Shown here in pieces: positions 7,610 to 15,740 of a DNA stretch of 64,000 bases. Below the pieces are notes generated by a model that did no database searches, was not told the origin of the DNA, and saw nothing but the letters and a program-made list of their open reading frames with translations. Position numbers and translations under genes: made by a program. Source of the stretch: Amycolatopsis pithecellobii (GTDB lineage: Bacteria; Actinomycetota; Actinomycetes; Mycobacteriales; Pseudonocardiaceae); the NCBI RefSeq assembly GCF_009707865.1, contig NZ_WMBA01000029.1, positions 23,111-87,110 of the forward strand, written 5' to 3'. Numbering within the stretch: the first letter of the stretch is position 1; each line of letters opens with the position of its first letter.

Positions 7610-8938
7610 ATGCACACGTTCTGGAATCCGCGTACCGAGACGCTCGACCGGCCCGGTCTCGAACGGCTACAGGCGGCGAAGCTGCGTCGCGTCGTCGCCT
7701 GGGCGGCCGACCGGAGCCCGTTCTACCGGCAGCGGCTCGCCGATGCGGGCGTGACGCCGGCCGACCTGCACACGGTCGCCGACGTCACCGCCCTGCCGCT
7801 GCTGACCCGGGACGAGTGGATGGCGGCGCAGACGGCCTCCCCGCCCTACGGGACGTTGCCCGCGATCGAGGCACACCAGGCCGTCCGGGTGCACACCACG
7901 AGCGGCACCACCGGGCGGGAACCGTTGCGCGCACTCGACACCCGCAAGGACTGGGCGTGGGCGGCGGAAATGTGGTGCTACGGGTTGTGGGGCGCAGGGG
8001 TGCGCCCGGCCGACACCGCCTATGTGGCCTTCGGCTACGGCTCGTTCATCGGGTTCTGGGGACTGCACTACGGGCTGGAGAAGATCGGTGCGCTGGTGGT
8101 TCCCGGCGGCGCGCAGGACACCGCGAACCGGGTGCGCCAGATCGTCGACTTCGGCGCGACGGTGGTGGCCTCGACTCCGACCTACGCGCTACGGCTCGCC
8201 GAAGAGGCCCGAGCACTGGGCGTCGACCTTCCTTCGTCCACTGTGGACAAGGTGATCCTGTCCGGCGAACCAGCCGGGTCGATCCCCGCCACCAAGCAGC
8301 TCATCGAAGAGCAGTGGGGCGCACGGGCCTTCGACACCGCCGGGATGACCGAGGTGTCAACGATCTTCATGTTCGAATGCGCCTACCAGCCTGGCGGCGC
8401 GCACATCATCGAGGACCACCTGCTCGAAGAGGTGCTCGAACCGGGTGGCGACACCCCCGTCGGATACGGCGAGCTCGGTGAGCGAGTGGTGACGAGTTTC
8501 GGGCGCAGCGCGGTGCCGTTGTTGCGGTACCGCACCTCGGATCTGGTGATCAGAGAACCCGGCTCGCGGTGTGCGTGCGGCCGGATATTCGACCTCTATT
8601 CCGGAGGTGTGCGTGGGCGGGTCGACGACATGAAACTGGTCCGTGGCACCAATGTCTACCCGCGGGCGGTCGAGTCGATCGTGCGCGGACATCCGGAGAT
8701 CAGCGAGTTCCAGCTGCGGATCAGCCGCGAGGGCACGCGTGACGAAATCACGCTCAGGGTGGAGGCCGGCCGGGCCGACGACGGCCTGCGGAAGCGGCTG
8801 CTCGACGAGCTGGCCCAGGCGCACGAGGGGCTGCGGTTCCGCGTCGAGTTCTGCGAACCGGGCGGGTTGCCGCGGTTCGAGCTCAAGGCCAGACGGCTTG
8901 TCGACGACCGGCCGGAAATGGTGCCGGCACATGTCTGA
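7610..8938 (+). CDS. PaaK-like aryl-CoA ligase (candidate anthranilate-CoA ligase)
   Basis: This is a 442-residue adenylate-forming enzyme of the phenylacetate-CoA ligase family, with ATP loop TTSGTTGREP, the FDTAGMTE motif where the adenylate ring sits, YRTSDLV, and a Cys-x-Cys-Gly pair (SRCACGRI) before the GRVDDMKLVRGTNVYP hinge into the C-terminal lid. The ATG at 7610 (MHTFWNP) gives the normal family length; an upstream in-frame TTG at 7547 would add an atypical tail. It converts an aromatic acid, ATP and CoA to the aryl-CoA ester. Given a ring monooxygenase of the anthraniloyl-CoA type upstream and anthranilate synthase downstream, anthranilate is the best substrate guess; benzoate-, salicylate- or phenylacetate-type acids remain possible. 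Confidence 0.85.
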   Translation: MHTFWNPRTETLDRPGLERLQAAKLRRVVAWAADRSPFYRQRLADAGVTPADLHTVADVTALPLLTRDEWMAAQTASPPYGTLPAIEAHQAVRVHTTSGTTGREPLRALDTRKDWAWAAEMWCYGLWGAGVRPADTAYVAFGYGSFIGFWGLHYGLEKIGALVVPGGAQDTANRVRQIVDFGATVVASTPTYALRLAEEARALGVDLPSSTVDKVILSGEPAGSIPATKQLIEEQWGARAFDTAGMTEVSTIFMFECAYQPGGAHIIEDHLLEEVLEPGGDTPVGYGELGERVVTSFGRSAVPLLRYRTSDLVIREPGSRCACGRIFDLYSGGVRGRVDDMKLVRGTNVYPRAVESIVRGHPEISEFQLRISREGTRDEITLRVEAGRADDGLRKRLLDELAQAHEGLRFRVEFCEPGGLPRFELKARRLVDDRPEMVPAHV

Positions 8939-9140
8939 ACCAACCGATCTGCTCGGCGCGCCGCTGAATGCCGCCGAGAAGCGCATTGTCACCGTGTACC
9001 AACAACTCAAGGACCTGCTCGGGCGGGACGACCTCGCCCCGAGCACCCAGGCCAATCTGCGCAACGCGCTGGCCGCGGTGGCCATCGCGGTCACCGATCT
9101 GGGCCTTGTGTTCGAACACCTCACCGAGCTCGAGATCTGA
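8931..9140 (+). CDS. small helical protein of unknown function
   Basis: This 69-residue protein has an ATG start overlapping the ligase stop by eight bases. It is predicted to be mostly alpha-helical (LNAAEKRIVTVYQQLKDLL and NLRNALAAVAIAVTDLGLV segments), with no membrane segment, cysteines or signal peptide. I do not recognise the family. Its tight coupling to the ligase suggests an accessory subunit or a small partner of the ligase or of the beta-helix protein that follows 23 bases downstream behind an AAGGAGG-type site. Its composition looks genuinely coding (high GC third positions, good spacing). Confidence 0.7.
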   Translation: MSEPTDLLGAPLNAAEKRIVTVYQQLKDLLGRDDLAPSTQANLRNALAAVAIAVTDLGLVFEHLTELEI

Positions 9141-9163
9141 ACCGGCCGGAAGGAGGTCAGCCG

Positions 9164-9709
9164 ATGGCGGACCTGACGTTCACCCTCGACGGCGCCACCC
9201 CGGAACTGGCTGGGGACGTCTTCGTCGCACCCACCGCGGCGCTGATCGGCGCGGTGCGGATCGGACCTGGCGCGAGCATCTGGTTCGGGGCGGTGCTGCG
9301 CGCCGATCAGAACCGGATCGAAATCGGCGCCGGGACGAACATCCAGGACAACGCCGTACTGCACGCCGATCCGGCGGACTACCCGGGATATCCGGTGCTG
9401 CTCGGCGAAGACGTCACGGTCGGGCACGGCGCGGTGCTGCACGGGTGCAGCGTCGGCTCCGGCGCGCTGATCGGGTCCGGGGCGATCGTGCTCGACGGGG
9501 CTTCCATCGGCGCCGGGGCGCTCGTGGCCGCGGGGGCATTGGTGCCGGCGGGCCGGGAGATCGAGCCGGGCGTGCTCGCCGTCGGGTCACCGGCGAAGGT
9601 CGTGCGGGAACTCACCGAGCAGGAGCGGGCCGGTCTGGTCCGCCCGCCCCAGCTGTACCGGGCGCTGGCCGAAAGGTATCTGCGGCAAGGAAAGGCAGCG
9701 GCACGGTGA
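9164..9709 (+). CDS. gamma-carbonic-anhydrase-like / PaaY-like left-handed beta-helix protein
   Basis: This 181-residue protein has hexapeptide repeats throughout (IGAVRIGPGASIWFGAVLRAD, then IGSGAIVLDGASIGAGALVAAG). Three histidines in positions expected for the trimer metal site are present: one in NAVLHAD and two in VGHGAVLHGC. Relatives include gamma carbonic anhydrases and PaaY, a thioesterase that clears dead-end CoA esters in phenylacetate catabolism. In an operon with a PaaK-like ligase the PaaY-like role (CoA-ester salvage) or an acyltransfer role is more likely than CO2 hydration; the sequence does not decide. The ribosome site is GGAAGGAGG, and the gene ends in a four-base overlap with the anthranilate synthase. 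Confidence 0.8.
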   Translation: MADLTFTLDGATPELAGDVFVAPTAALIGAVRIGPGASIWFGAVLRADQNRIEIGAGTNIQDNAVLHADPADYPGYPVLLGEDVTVGHGAVLHGCSVGSGALIGSGAIVLDGASIGAGALVAAGALVPAGREIEPGVLAVGSPAKVVRELTEQERAGLVRPPQLYRALAERYLRQGKAAAR

Positions 9710-11916
9710 TCGTCGAGCGAACCGAATTCGACACCGCGGGCGGGTTGCGGATCCGGCGGACGAGCGCCGCCGCAACCGACCGGGACTGGCAGGAGCTGCT
9801 CGCGGGGGTCGATCACCGGCCCGGCGGCGTGCTCGAATGCCAGGTGACCTACCCGGGCCGCTACCTGCCGTGGCGCCTCGGCTTCGCCGATCCGTACGTC
9901 GTATACGAGTCCACCGGGACCGGCTTCCGGTTCCTGAGCCTCCGCTCGGACGCGCGTCCGGTGCTCGATTTCCTTTACGCCGCACTGAAATCCGCGCCGG
10001 CCATCGCGGACCTGTCGTGGTCGCCCGACGGATTCACCGGCCGTATCGAGACCACCGAAGGGGAGCTGACGGAGGAGCAGCGCACGTTGCGCCCGACCGC
10101 GGTGCACCCGTTGCGGGCGACCGGCGCGGCGCTGCGCACCACGGCGGACGCCTATCTGGGCTGGTACTGCGCCTTCGGTTACGAACTGCTGACCCAATGG
10201 GACCCGATCGAGCCGCGCCTGCCGCGTCCGGACGACCTGCGCACGGTGGTGGCGTATCTGCCGGGCAGGCTGCTCGTCGCCGGGGCCGACGGGGACGCGC
10301 TGACCGAGCACGTCTACCGCTGCGGGGACCCGGATACACCGGTGCCGGACGGCACCGCGGACTACGTGCGGACAGCCGAAAGCTCGCACTCGCTGCCCGG
10401 CTGCACCGCCGATGCGGAGCGTTATCAGGCCGGGGTGCGGGAGGCGTTGACGCGCTTCCACCGCGGTGATCTGTTCGAGGTGGTGCTGAGCCAGACCATC
10501 GTCCAGCCGGTGCGGCAAAGCCCGGCCGCCGTTTACCGGCGCCTCACCACCGCGAACCCCAGCCCGTACCAGTTCTTGCTGAACCTGGGCCGCGGCGAGT
10601 TCCTGGTGGGCGCTTCCCCGGAGATGTTCGTGCGGGTGCGCGGGGATCGCGTCGAGACCTGCCCCATCTCCGGCACGGTCAGCCGGGGTGCGGACGCGCT
10701 CGACGACACCGTGCACATCATGACTTTACTCAAGTCCGAAAAGGACGAAGCCGAGCTGACGATGTGCACCGATGTGGACCGCAACGACAAGTCGCGGGTG
10801 TGCCGCCCCGGCACGGTGGAGATCATCGGGCGACGGCAGATCGAGCTGTACAGCAAGCTCATCCACACCGTGGATCACGTGCAGGGAAGGCTGCGCGACG
10901 ACTGCGACGCGTGGGACGCGTTCCTGAGCCACATGTGGGCGGTGACCGTGACCGGCGCGCCGAAACGGGCCGCCACCCAGTTCATCGAGGACCACGAAAC
11001 TTCGGCCCGGCGCTGGTACGGCGGCGCGGTCGGAGTCGCCCGGTTCGACGGGTCGATGGAAACCGGGCTCACCCTGCGGGCCGCGCGGATGTGCGAAGGC
11101 TCGGCCGAGATCAGGGTCGGGGCCACACTGCTGGCCGACAGCGACCCGGCAGCGGAAGAGGCCGAGACGCGGCTCAAGGCGGCCGCGGTCGTCGCCGCGA
11201 TCGAAGGCCCCGCGCCCGTGACTCCCGTAGCCGCGGCTCAGGCGGAACCGGATGGCCCGTCCGTGCTGGTCGTGGACCACGAGGACTCGTTCGTGCACAC
11301 CCTCGCCGACTACTTCCGCCAGGCCGGCTGCCTCACCACGACCCGGCGGTGGGGCTTCGCCGAACACCACCTGGACGAAGCCGATCTCGTCGTGCTGTCG
11401 CCGGGCCCGGGCCGTCCCGAGGACTTCGTCGTGCGGGAAACCATCGAGCGCTGCGTGCGCCGGGGACTGCCGGTATTCGGGGTCTGCCTCGGTTTGCAGG
11501 GCATCGTCGAGTACTGCGGCGGGCGGATCGGGACGCTGCCCCGGCCGGTGCACGGGCGCGGCACCAAGATCACCGTCACCGAGCCCGGTGACCCGCTGTT
11601 CGCCGGGCTGCCGGAACGATTCGTCGCCGGGCGCTACCACTCGCTACGCGCCCGGCAGCTCGATTTGCCCGGCGAACTCCGGATGACGGCGCAAAGCGAC
11701 GACGGCGTGGTCATGGCCGTGCGCCACCGCAGGCTGCCACTGCTGGGCGTGCAGTTCCATCCCGAATCCCTGCTGACACTGGACAACCGCAACGGGCATC
11801 GCCTCGTGTCCAATGTGGTCACCGAGTTCAGTCGGCGCTCGGACGCCGCGACGTCAGCTCCTCCGGTTCGGCCCCGCCAGGGAGGTGCTTACGCCGATGC
11901 TCGCTCTGCAGAATGA
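9706..11916 (+). CDS. trpEG: fused anthranilate synthase TrpE-TrpG
   Basis: This single 736-residue chain joins a chorismate-using TrpE domain (to about residue 500) to a class I glutamine amidotransferase domain (from about 520). TrpE landmarks are SPEMFVRV, CPISGTVSRG, ELTMCTDVDRNDKSRVC and GAPKRAATQFIE; the GATase has GVCLGLQGIVEYCGG with the nucleophilic Cys and GVQFHPESLLT with His and Glu. It should make anthranilate plus pyruvate from chorismate and glutamine. This fused form resembles the alpha-proteobacterial TrpE(G) and PhzE arrangement; a PhzE-like ADIC product cannot be excluded. The N-terminal feedback segment reads VLECQVTYPGRY rather than the usual Ser/Asn-rich LSSNYEYPGRY, so tryptophan control may be altered. 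The GTG start overlaps the previous stop. The last 89 bases overlap the opposed Lrp gene. Confidence 0.9.
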   Translation: MIVERTEFDTAGGLRIRRTSAAATDRDWQELLAGVDHRPGGVLECQVTYPGRYLPWRLGFADPYVVYESTGTGFRFLSLRSDARPVLDFLYAALKSAPAIADLSWSPDGFTGRIETTEGELTEEQRTLRPTAVHPLRATGAALRTTADAYLGWYCAFGYELLTQWDPIEPRLPRPDDLRTVVAYLPGRLLVAGADGDALTEHVYRCGDPDTPVPDGTADYVRTAESSHSLPGCTADAERYQAGVREALTRFHRGDLFEVVLSQTIVQPVRQSPAAVYRRLTTANPSPYQFLLNLGRGEFLVGASPEMFVRVRGDRVETCPISGTVSRGADALDDTVHIMTLLKSEKDEAELTMCTDVDRNDKSRVCRPGTVEIIGRRQIELYSKLIHTVDHVQGRLRDDCDAWDAFLSHMWAVTVTGAPKRAATQFIEDHETSARRWYGGAVGVARFDGSMETGLTLRAARMCEGSAEIRVGATLLADSDPAAEEAETRLKAAAVVAAIEGPAPVTPVAAAQAEPDGPSVLVVDHEDSFVHTLADYFRQAGCLTTTRRWGFAEHHLDEADLVVLSPGPGRPEDFVVRETIERCVRRGLPVFGVCLGLQGIVEYCGGRIGTLPRPVHGRGTKITVTEPGDPLFAGLPERFVAGRYHSLRARQLDLPGELRMTAQSDDGVVMAVRHRRLPLLGVQFHPESLLTLDNRNGHRLVSNVVTEFSRRSDAATSAPPVRPRQGGAYADARSAE

Positions 11917-12376
11917 TCATCGCCTCGTTGCGCTGGATGTTGGGCATCTTGTGCAGCACCTCCAGCATGATCTCCCGCAGGTGCAGGTGATCACGAACCC
12001 GGAGGCTGATCACCAGGTCCCACGTTCCGCTGGTCACGTGCACCGCCTGCACCTCGTCCACGGCGAGCAACTCGCGGACGGTTTCGTCCACGTCCTGCTG
12101 CCGGTTGAGCTGCGTGCCGACGAGCACGTCCATCCCGAAGCCGAGGGCGCCGGCGTCGACATCCGCGTGGTAACCGAGGATCACGCCCGTCGACTCCAGC
12201 CGGTTGACCCGCTCGGTGACCGCGCCGGGAGACATGCCGATCTCCCTGGCCAGCGCTCGCGAGGAACGCCGCGCGTCGGCGGTGAGCAGTTCGAGGATCC
12301 TGCGGTCGATCTCGTCCAGCCGGGAGCTGTTCGGACCTGCCGGCTGGGCGGCTTTGCGCAGACCGGGGCTTTTCAC
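11828..12376 (-). CDS. Lrp/AsnC-family regulator
   Basis: This 182-residue protein has an N-terminal winged helix (LDEIDRRILELLTADARRSSRALAREIGMSP, about residues 20-75) and a C-terminal RAM effector domain (VDEVQAVHVTSGTWDLVISLRV). Family members bind amino acids or related small acids and oligomerise on DNA. It is transcribed toward, and overlaps by 89 bases, the end of the anthranilate synthase gene; its own promoter faces the crotonase operon at 12507, so it probably regulates that operon. The overlap explains the low-complexity tail of the synthase. The start MKSPGLRK has a GGAGGTCATCA-type site just upstream. Confidence 0.88.
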   Translation of the reverse strand: MKSPGLRKAAQPAGPNSSRLDEIDRRILELLTADARRSSRALAREIGMSPGAVTERVNRLESTGVILGYHADVDAGALGFGMDVLVGTQLNRQQDVDETVRELLAVDEVQAVHVTSGTWDLVISLRVRDHLHLREIMLEVLHKMPNIQRNEAMIILQSEHRRKHLPGGAEPEELTSRRPSAD

Positions 12377-12506
12377 CTGATGACCTCCTCCGGAAACAGT
12401 GTCCTGCCAGCGGCGGGTTTTTCCGTACGAAAGTTTACCGTTCGGGTTTCGAACTGCATATGTGTCCAGTCAAGACAAGTTTCGATCGAGACATCCGGGA
12501 GTAGCG

Positions 12507-13460
12507 ATGGCGAGGGTTGCGGGCCTGGCCGGCGTGGCGCACCAGTCGTTCGACACGGTGCGATACGAACGTGACGGCTGGGTCGCCACGATCACGATCG
12601 ACCGGGAACGCACGCTCAACAGCTTCTGCCTCCGGTTGTTCGAGGAGATCCAGGACGCCCTGCGGATCGCCGAACGCGACGACGCGGTGGCGGTGGTGGT
12701 GCTGACCGGCGCGGGTGAGCGGGCCTTCTGTTCCGGCGCCGATATCCGGGAGCACTGGGAGCTGTGCCAACGGCCGCGGGACTACCTCAAGTGGATCCGC
12801 GAGTTCGTGGCCATGCAGACGGCGCTGATGCGCTGCCCCAAACCCACCATCGCCCGGCTCAACGGGTTGGTGCTGGGCGGGGGCAACGAGCTGAACATGG
12901 CTTGCGACCTGGCGATAGCCGCCGACGATGTGATCATCCAGCAGGCCGAGCCCGCCCGCGGCAGCGTCTCCGGGATCGGGGTCACCCAGTGGCTGCCGCT
13001 CGCGGTCGGAGACCGGCGCGCGCGGGAGGCGATCTTCCTGTGCGAGCCGATCAGCGCCACCCAGGCGGTGGAGTGGGGCATGATCAACCACGCGGTGCCG
13101 CGGGCCGAGCTCGACACCGCGGTGGCCGCGATGGCGGGCAAGCTGGCCGACAAGTTCCCCGAAGCGTTGCGCTACGCCAAGGTCCAGGTCAACGCCCTGC
13201 GCGAGCAGGTGTGGTCGGCGACCGCACCCCACGCCGCCGAATGGCTGGCCATCCACGCCGGCTCCCCCGAAGCACACGAAGGCATGCGGGCGTTTCTGGA
13301 CAAGCGCGAGCCGGACCGCATCGGGCTGCGCGAGCGCGCGGTCCGCGACGAATCACCGGAGTTCGCCGATGGCCCCCCGGTCGGTGAGTGCCCCGAATGC
13401 GGGGCGCGGCAACTGCCCGAGCGGCACGCCTTCTGCGGTCACTGCGGCACGAAGTTGTGA
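12507..13460 (+). CDS. crotonase-family enzyme with C-terminal zinc ribbon
   Basis: This is a 317-residue protein. Residues about 15-265 are an enoyl-CoA hydratase/isomerase fold: oxyanion-hole segments AFCSGADI and LGGGNELNMACDL, and both glutamates used by hydratases (Glu128 in GGGNEL and Glu148 in QQAEPARG, correctly 20 residues apart). Residues about 292-316 form a Cys4 ribbon (CPECG ... CGHCG), unusual for a crotonase. The family also includes ring-opening 6-oxocyclohexene-carbonyl-CoA hydrolases, which would suit a dearomatised CoA ester. It heads an operon with two acyl-CoA dehydrogenases and IlvC. The ATG at 12507 follows a CGGGAG site; upstream in-frame codons lack family similarity. 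Confidence 0.85.
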   Translation: MARVAGLAGVAHQSFDTVRYERDGWVATITIDRERTLNSFCLRLFEEIQDALRIAERDDAVAVVVLTGAGERAFCSGADIREHWELCQRPRDYLKWIREFVAMQTALMRCPKPTIARLNGLVLGGGNELNMACDLAIAADDVIIQQAEPARGSVSGIGVTQWLPLAVGDRRAREAIFLCEPISATQAVEWGMINHAVPRAELDTAVAAMAGKLADKFPEALRYAKVQVNALREQVWSATAPHAAEWLAIHAGSPEAHEGMRAFLDKREPDRIGLRERAVRDESPEFADGPPVGECPECGARQLPERHAFCGHCGTKL

Positions 13461-13466
13461 GTTGCC

Positions 13467-14627
13467 ATGGACTTTCGTGAGACGGATGAGGAAACCCGCT
13501 TCCGGTTGGAGCTACGGAAGTGGCTGGCATCGGTGCCGCATCGCCGGCAGGGCTCCGCGGATGACAGCGATACGGTCGCCATGCGGTTCACCGCGGGCCG
13601 GCGGTGGCACAGCGCGCTCGCCGAGGGCGGCTGGCTCGGATTGGACTGGCCCACCGAATACGGCGGGCGCGGGCTGGACGGGGCGTACCAGATCATCCTC
13701 AACGAGGAGCTCGACGCCATCGACGCCCCACAGCTGGCCACCTGGGTGGGGGTCGAACTGGTGGCGCCGACCTTGCTGCGCTGGGGTTCGCCCGCGCAAC
13801 GAGAGCGGCACCTGCCGCCGATCCTCGCCGGGACCGAAGTGTGGTGCCAGGGCTTTTCGGAGCCCGATGCGGGGTCGGACCTCGCCGCGGTCCAGACCAC
13901 TGCGACCCGCACCGAGACGGGTTTCGTGCTCACCGGGCACAAACAGTGGACGAGCTGGGCGCAGTTCGCCCAGTACGCATTGGTGCTGGCGCGAACCGGC
14001 GAGGAGAGCGCCCGGCACCGGGCGCTGACCTGTTTCATCGTGCCACTTTCGGCGCCGGGGGTGCGGGTCACGCCGATCCCGATGCTCTACGGCGACGCCG
14101 AGGAATGCGACGTGCACCTGGATTCCGTGCACGTGCCCGCCGATGCCGTGGTGGGTGAGGTGGACCAGGGCTGGCAAGTCGTGATGACCAGCCTCAGCCT
14201 GGCCAGGGGCGCCGCGACGCTCGCCCGCATCCGCACCCTGGGCAGCCTGTACCGGCACTTCGCGACCGAGACACTGGCCGCACGGACCGCACATGACGTC
14301 CTGCCGCAGCCGTTGGCACTGACCGGCGCGCGCCTGGAAGCGTTGCGGTTCCTGGCTTATCGCAAGATCGGGGAAATGGTGGAGGACGGCGAGCCCGGCC
14401 CGATCGCCTCCACGGAAAAGCTGTTGTGGGCCCGGTTTTCGACCCAGCTGGCGGAGCTGGCGCTGGACAGCGCGGGCCTGCTGGGTGTCACCGAGGCCGG
14501 CCCGTGGGGTGGTTCCACCGGCTGGCGCCGCCACCTCTACCGGTCATTCGCCAACGAGATCGAGGGCGGCACCAACGAAATCCAGCGCACCATCATCGCC
14601 AGGCACGTCCTGGGGCTGCCCTGCTGA
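13467..14627 (+). CDS. acyl-CoA dehydrogenase, catalytic-type subunit
   Basis: This 386-residue flavoprotein has the standard three-domain layout: GLDWPTEYGGRGLDG in the N-terminal helical domain, QGFSEPDAGSDLAAVQTTA and GHKQWTSWA in the beta domain, and a C-terminal FANEIEGGTNEIQRTIIARHVLGL, where the Glu of EGGTNE is the expected catalytic base. It would introduce a double bond alpha-beta to a CoA thioester, passing electrons to ETF. It follows the crotonase by six bases and precedes a divergent, base-less paralogue by 21 bases, which suggests a heteromeric enzyme like the alpha/beta pairs used on ring substrates in steroid catabolism. Confidence 0.9.
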   Translation: MDFRETDEETRFRLELRKWLASVPHRRQGSADDSDTVAMRFTAGRRWHSALAEGGWLGLDWPTEYGGRGLDGAYQIILNEELDAIDAPQLATWVGVELVAPTLLRWGSPAQRERHLPPILAGTEVWCQGFSEPDAGSDLAAVQTTATRTETGFVLTGHKQWTSWAQFAQYALVLARTGEESARHRALTCFIVPLSAPGVRVTPIPMLYGDAEECDVHLDSVHVPADAVVGEVDQGWQVVMTSLSLARGAATLARIRTLGSLYRHFATETLAARTAHDVLPQPLALTGARLEALRFLAYRKIGEMVEDGEPGPIASTEKLLWARFSTQLAELALDSAGLLGVTEAGPWGGSTGWRRHLYRSFANEIEGGTNEIQRTIIARHVLGLPC

Positions 14628-14648
14628 AAACCCGGACGGAGCGCATCC

Positions 14649-15740
14649 ATGAGGTTCACTCTCACCCAAGACCAGATCGCCTTACGCAGTAAGGCGGCGG
14701 AGTCCTTCCGGCCGCTGCCGGTGCCGTGGCCGCCCTATCCCGGCGACCGGCTGATGCCTGCCGAGCCGGCCGACGACCGGCAGGAGGTCACGCAGTTCGG
14801 CGCGCTCATCGACGGGGTGTGGGACGGCGAGCCCGCCGCGGGTGACGACCGGCTGCTGCGCACCGCGCTGGTCGCCGAGGCGGCAGGCGGCGCCTTCCCG
14901 GTGTCGAGCATCGTCGAACTCGTCCTGCTGCGCAGGCTGGCCGCCGGTTCCGCGGAACTGGCCGAAGCGCTGGCCGGACGGCGGCATGTTGCGGCGTTCT
15001 CGTGCGCTCCGGGGACGCCGACCGCGCGGTTGCGCCGGGCGGGCCGCAACTACCAGCTGAGCGGACGGTGTCAGGCCGTGTGCAGTCAGCCCGCCGACCG
15101 CGTTTTGTTGCCGGCCAAGCAGGACGGGCGGATCGTGCTGGTATCGGTGGACCCGGCCGAGCCCGGGATCGAGGCCACTGAACGGCATCCGGTCGCGGCC
15201 GGAACCACCTTGCTGGAACTGGATTTCACCAACGCGCGGCTGGCCCCGGACCAGGTTTTTCCGCTGCCCGCAACGGCAGGATCGCTCACCGACCTGAACT
15301 CGCTGGGCCGGCTGCTGTCCGCCGCCGAACTGGTCGGGGTCATGCAGTGGGCACTCGACGCCGCGGTCGGACGGGCACGCACCCGGCAGCAGTTCGGCCG
15401 CCCGATCGGTGCGTTCCAGGCCGTCGCCCACCAGTGCGCGGACCTGCTGTGCACGGTCGAACTGTGCCGCTCGCTGGTTTACGCCGCCGCGGTCACCCAC
15501 GACGGCGGCGGTATCCCCGACCGGCGCCTGGCCGCACAGGCGTGGCTGCTGGTCTGGCACGAGTCGCTCGGGGTGCTGACCACGGCGCTGCACCTGTTCG
15601 GCGCCGACGGGCTTCGCTGGTCCGAACCACTGCACCTGCAACTCAAGCGATGCCAGCTGCGCCGGCAACTGTGGGGCGATATGCACGAGGTGTCCAGCTA
15701 TCTGACCGAAACACGGCCCACCGGGAACGGAGGAGTTTGA
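14649..15740 (+). CDS. divergent acyl-CoA dehydrogenase-like subunit
   Basis: This 363-residue protein is clearly related to acyl-CoA dehydrogenases (MRFTLTQDQIALRSKAAESF start, TRQQFGRPIGAFQAVAHQCADL for FAD binding between subunits, LHLFGADGLRWSEPLHLQLKR near the end) but is degenerate in the middle beta domain and lacks the EGGTNE-type catalytic segment at its C-terminus. This is typical of the non-catalytic partner of a heterotetrameric acyl-CoA dehydrogenase. It probably pairs with the protein encoded immediately upstream. Its TGA overlaps the ATG of the reductoisomerase gene by one base. Confidence 0.82.
   Translation: MRFTLTQDQIALRSKAAESFRPLPVPWPPYPGDRLMPAEPADDRQEVTQFGALIDGVWDGEPAAGDDRLLRTALVAEAAGGAFPVSSIVELVLLRRLAAGSAELAEALAGRRHVAAFSCAPGTPTARLRRAGRNYQLSGRCQAVCSQPADRVLLPAKQDGRIVLVSVDPAEPGIEATERHPVAAGTTLLELDFTNARLAPDQVFPLPATAGSLTDLNSLGRLLSAAELVGVMQWALDAAVGRARTRQQFGRPIGAFQAVAHQCADLLCTVELCRSLVYAAAVTHDGGGIPDRRLAAQAWLLVWHESLGVLTTALHLFGADGLRWSEPLHLQLKRCQLRRQLWGDMHEVSSYLTETRPTGNGGV

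Noticed and set aside
8968..9705. Extended start of the anthranilate synthase through the beta-helix gene
   Set aside because: The extension is low complexity and antagonises two good genes; the GTG at 9706 overlaps the preceding stop.
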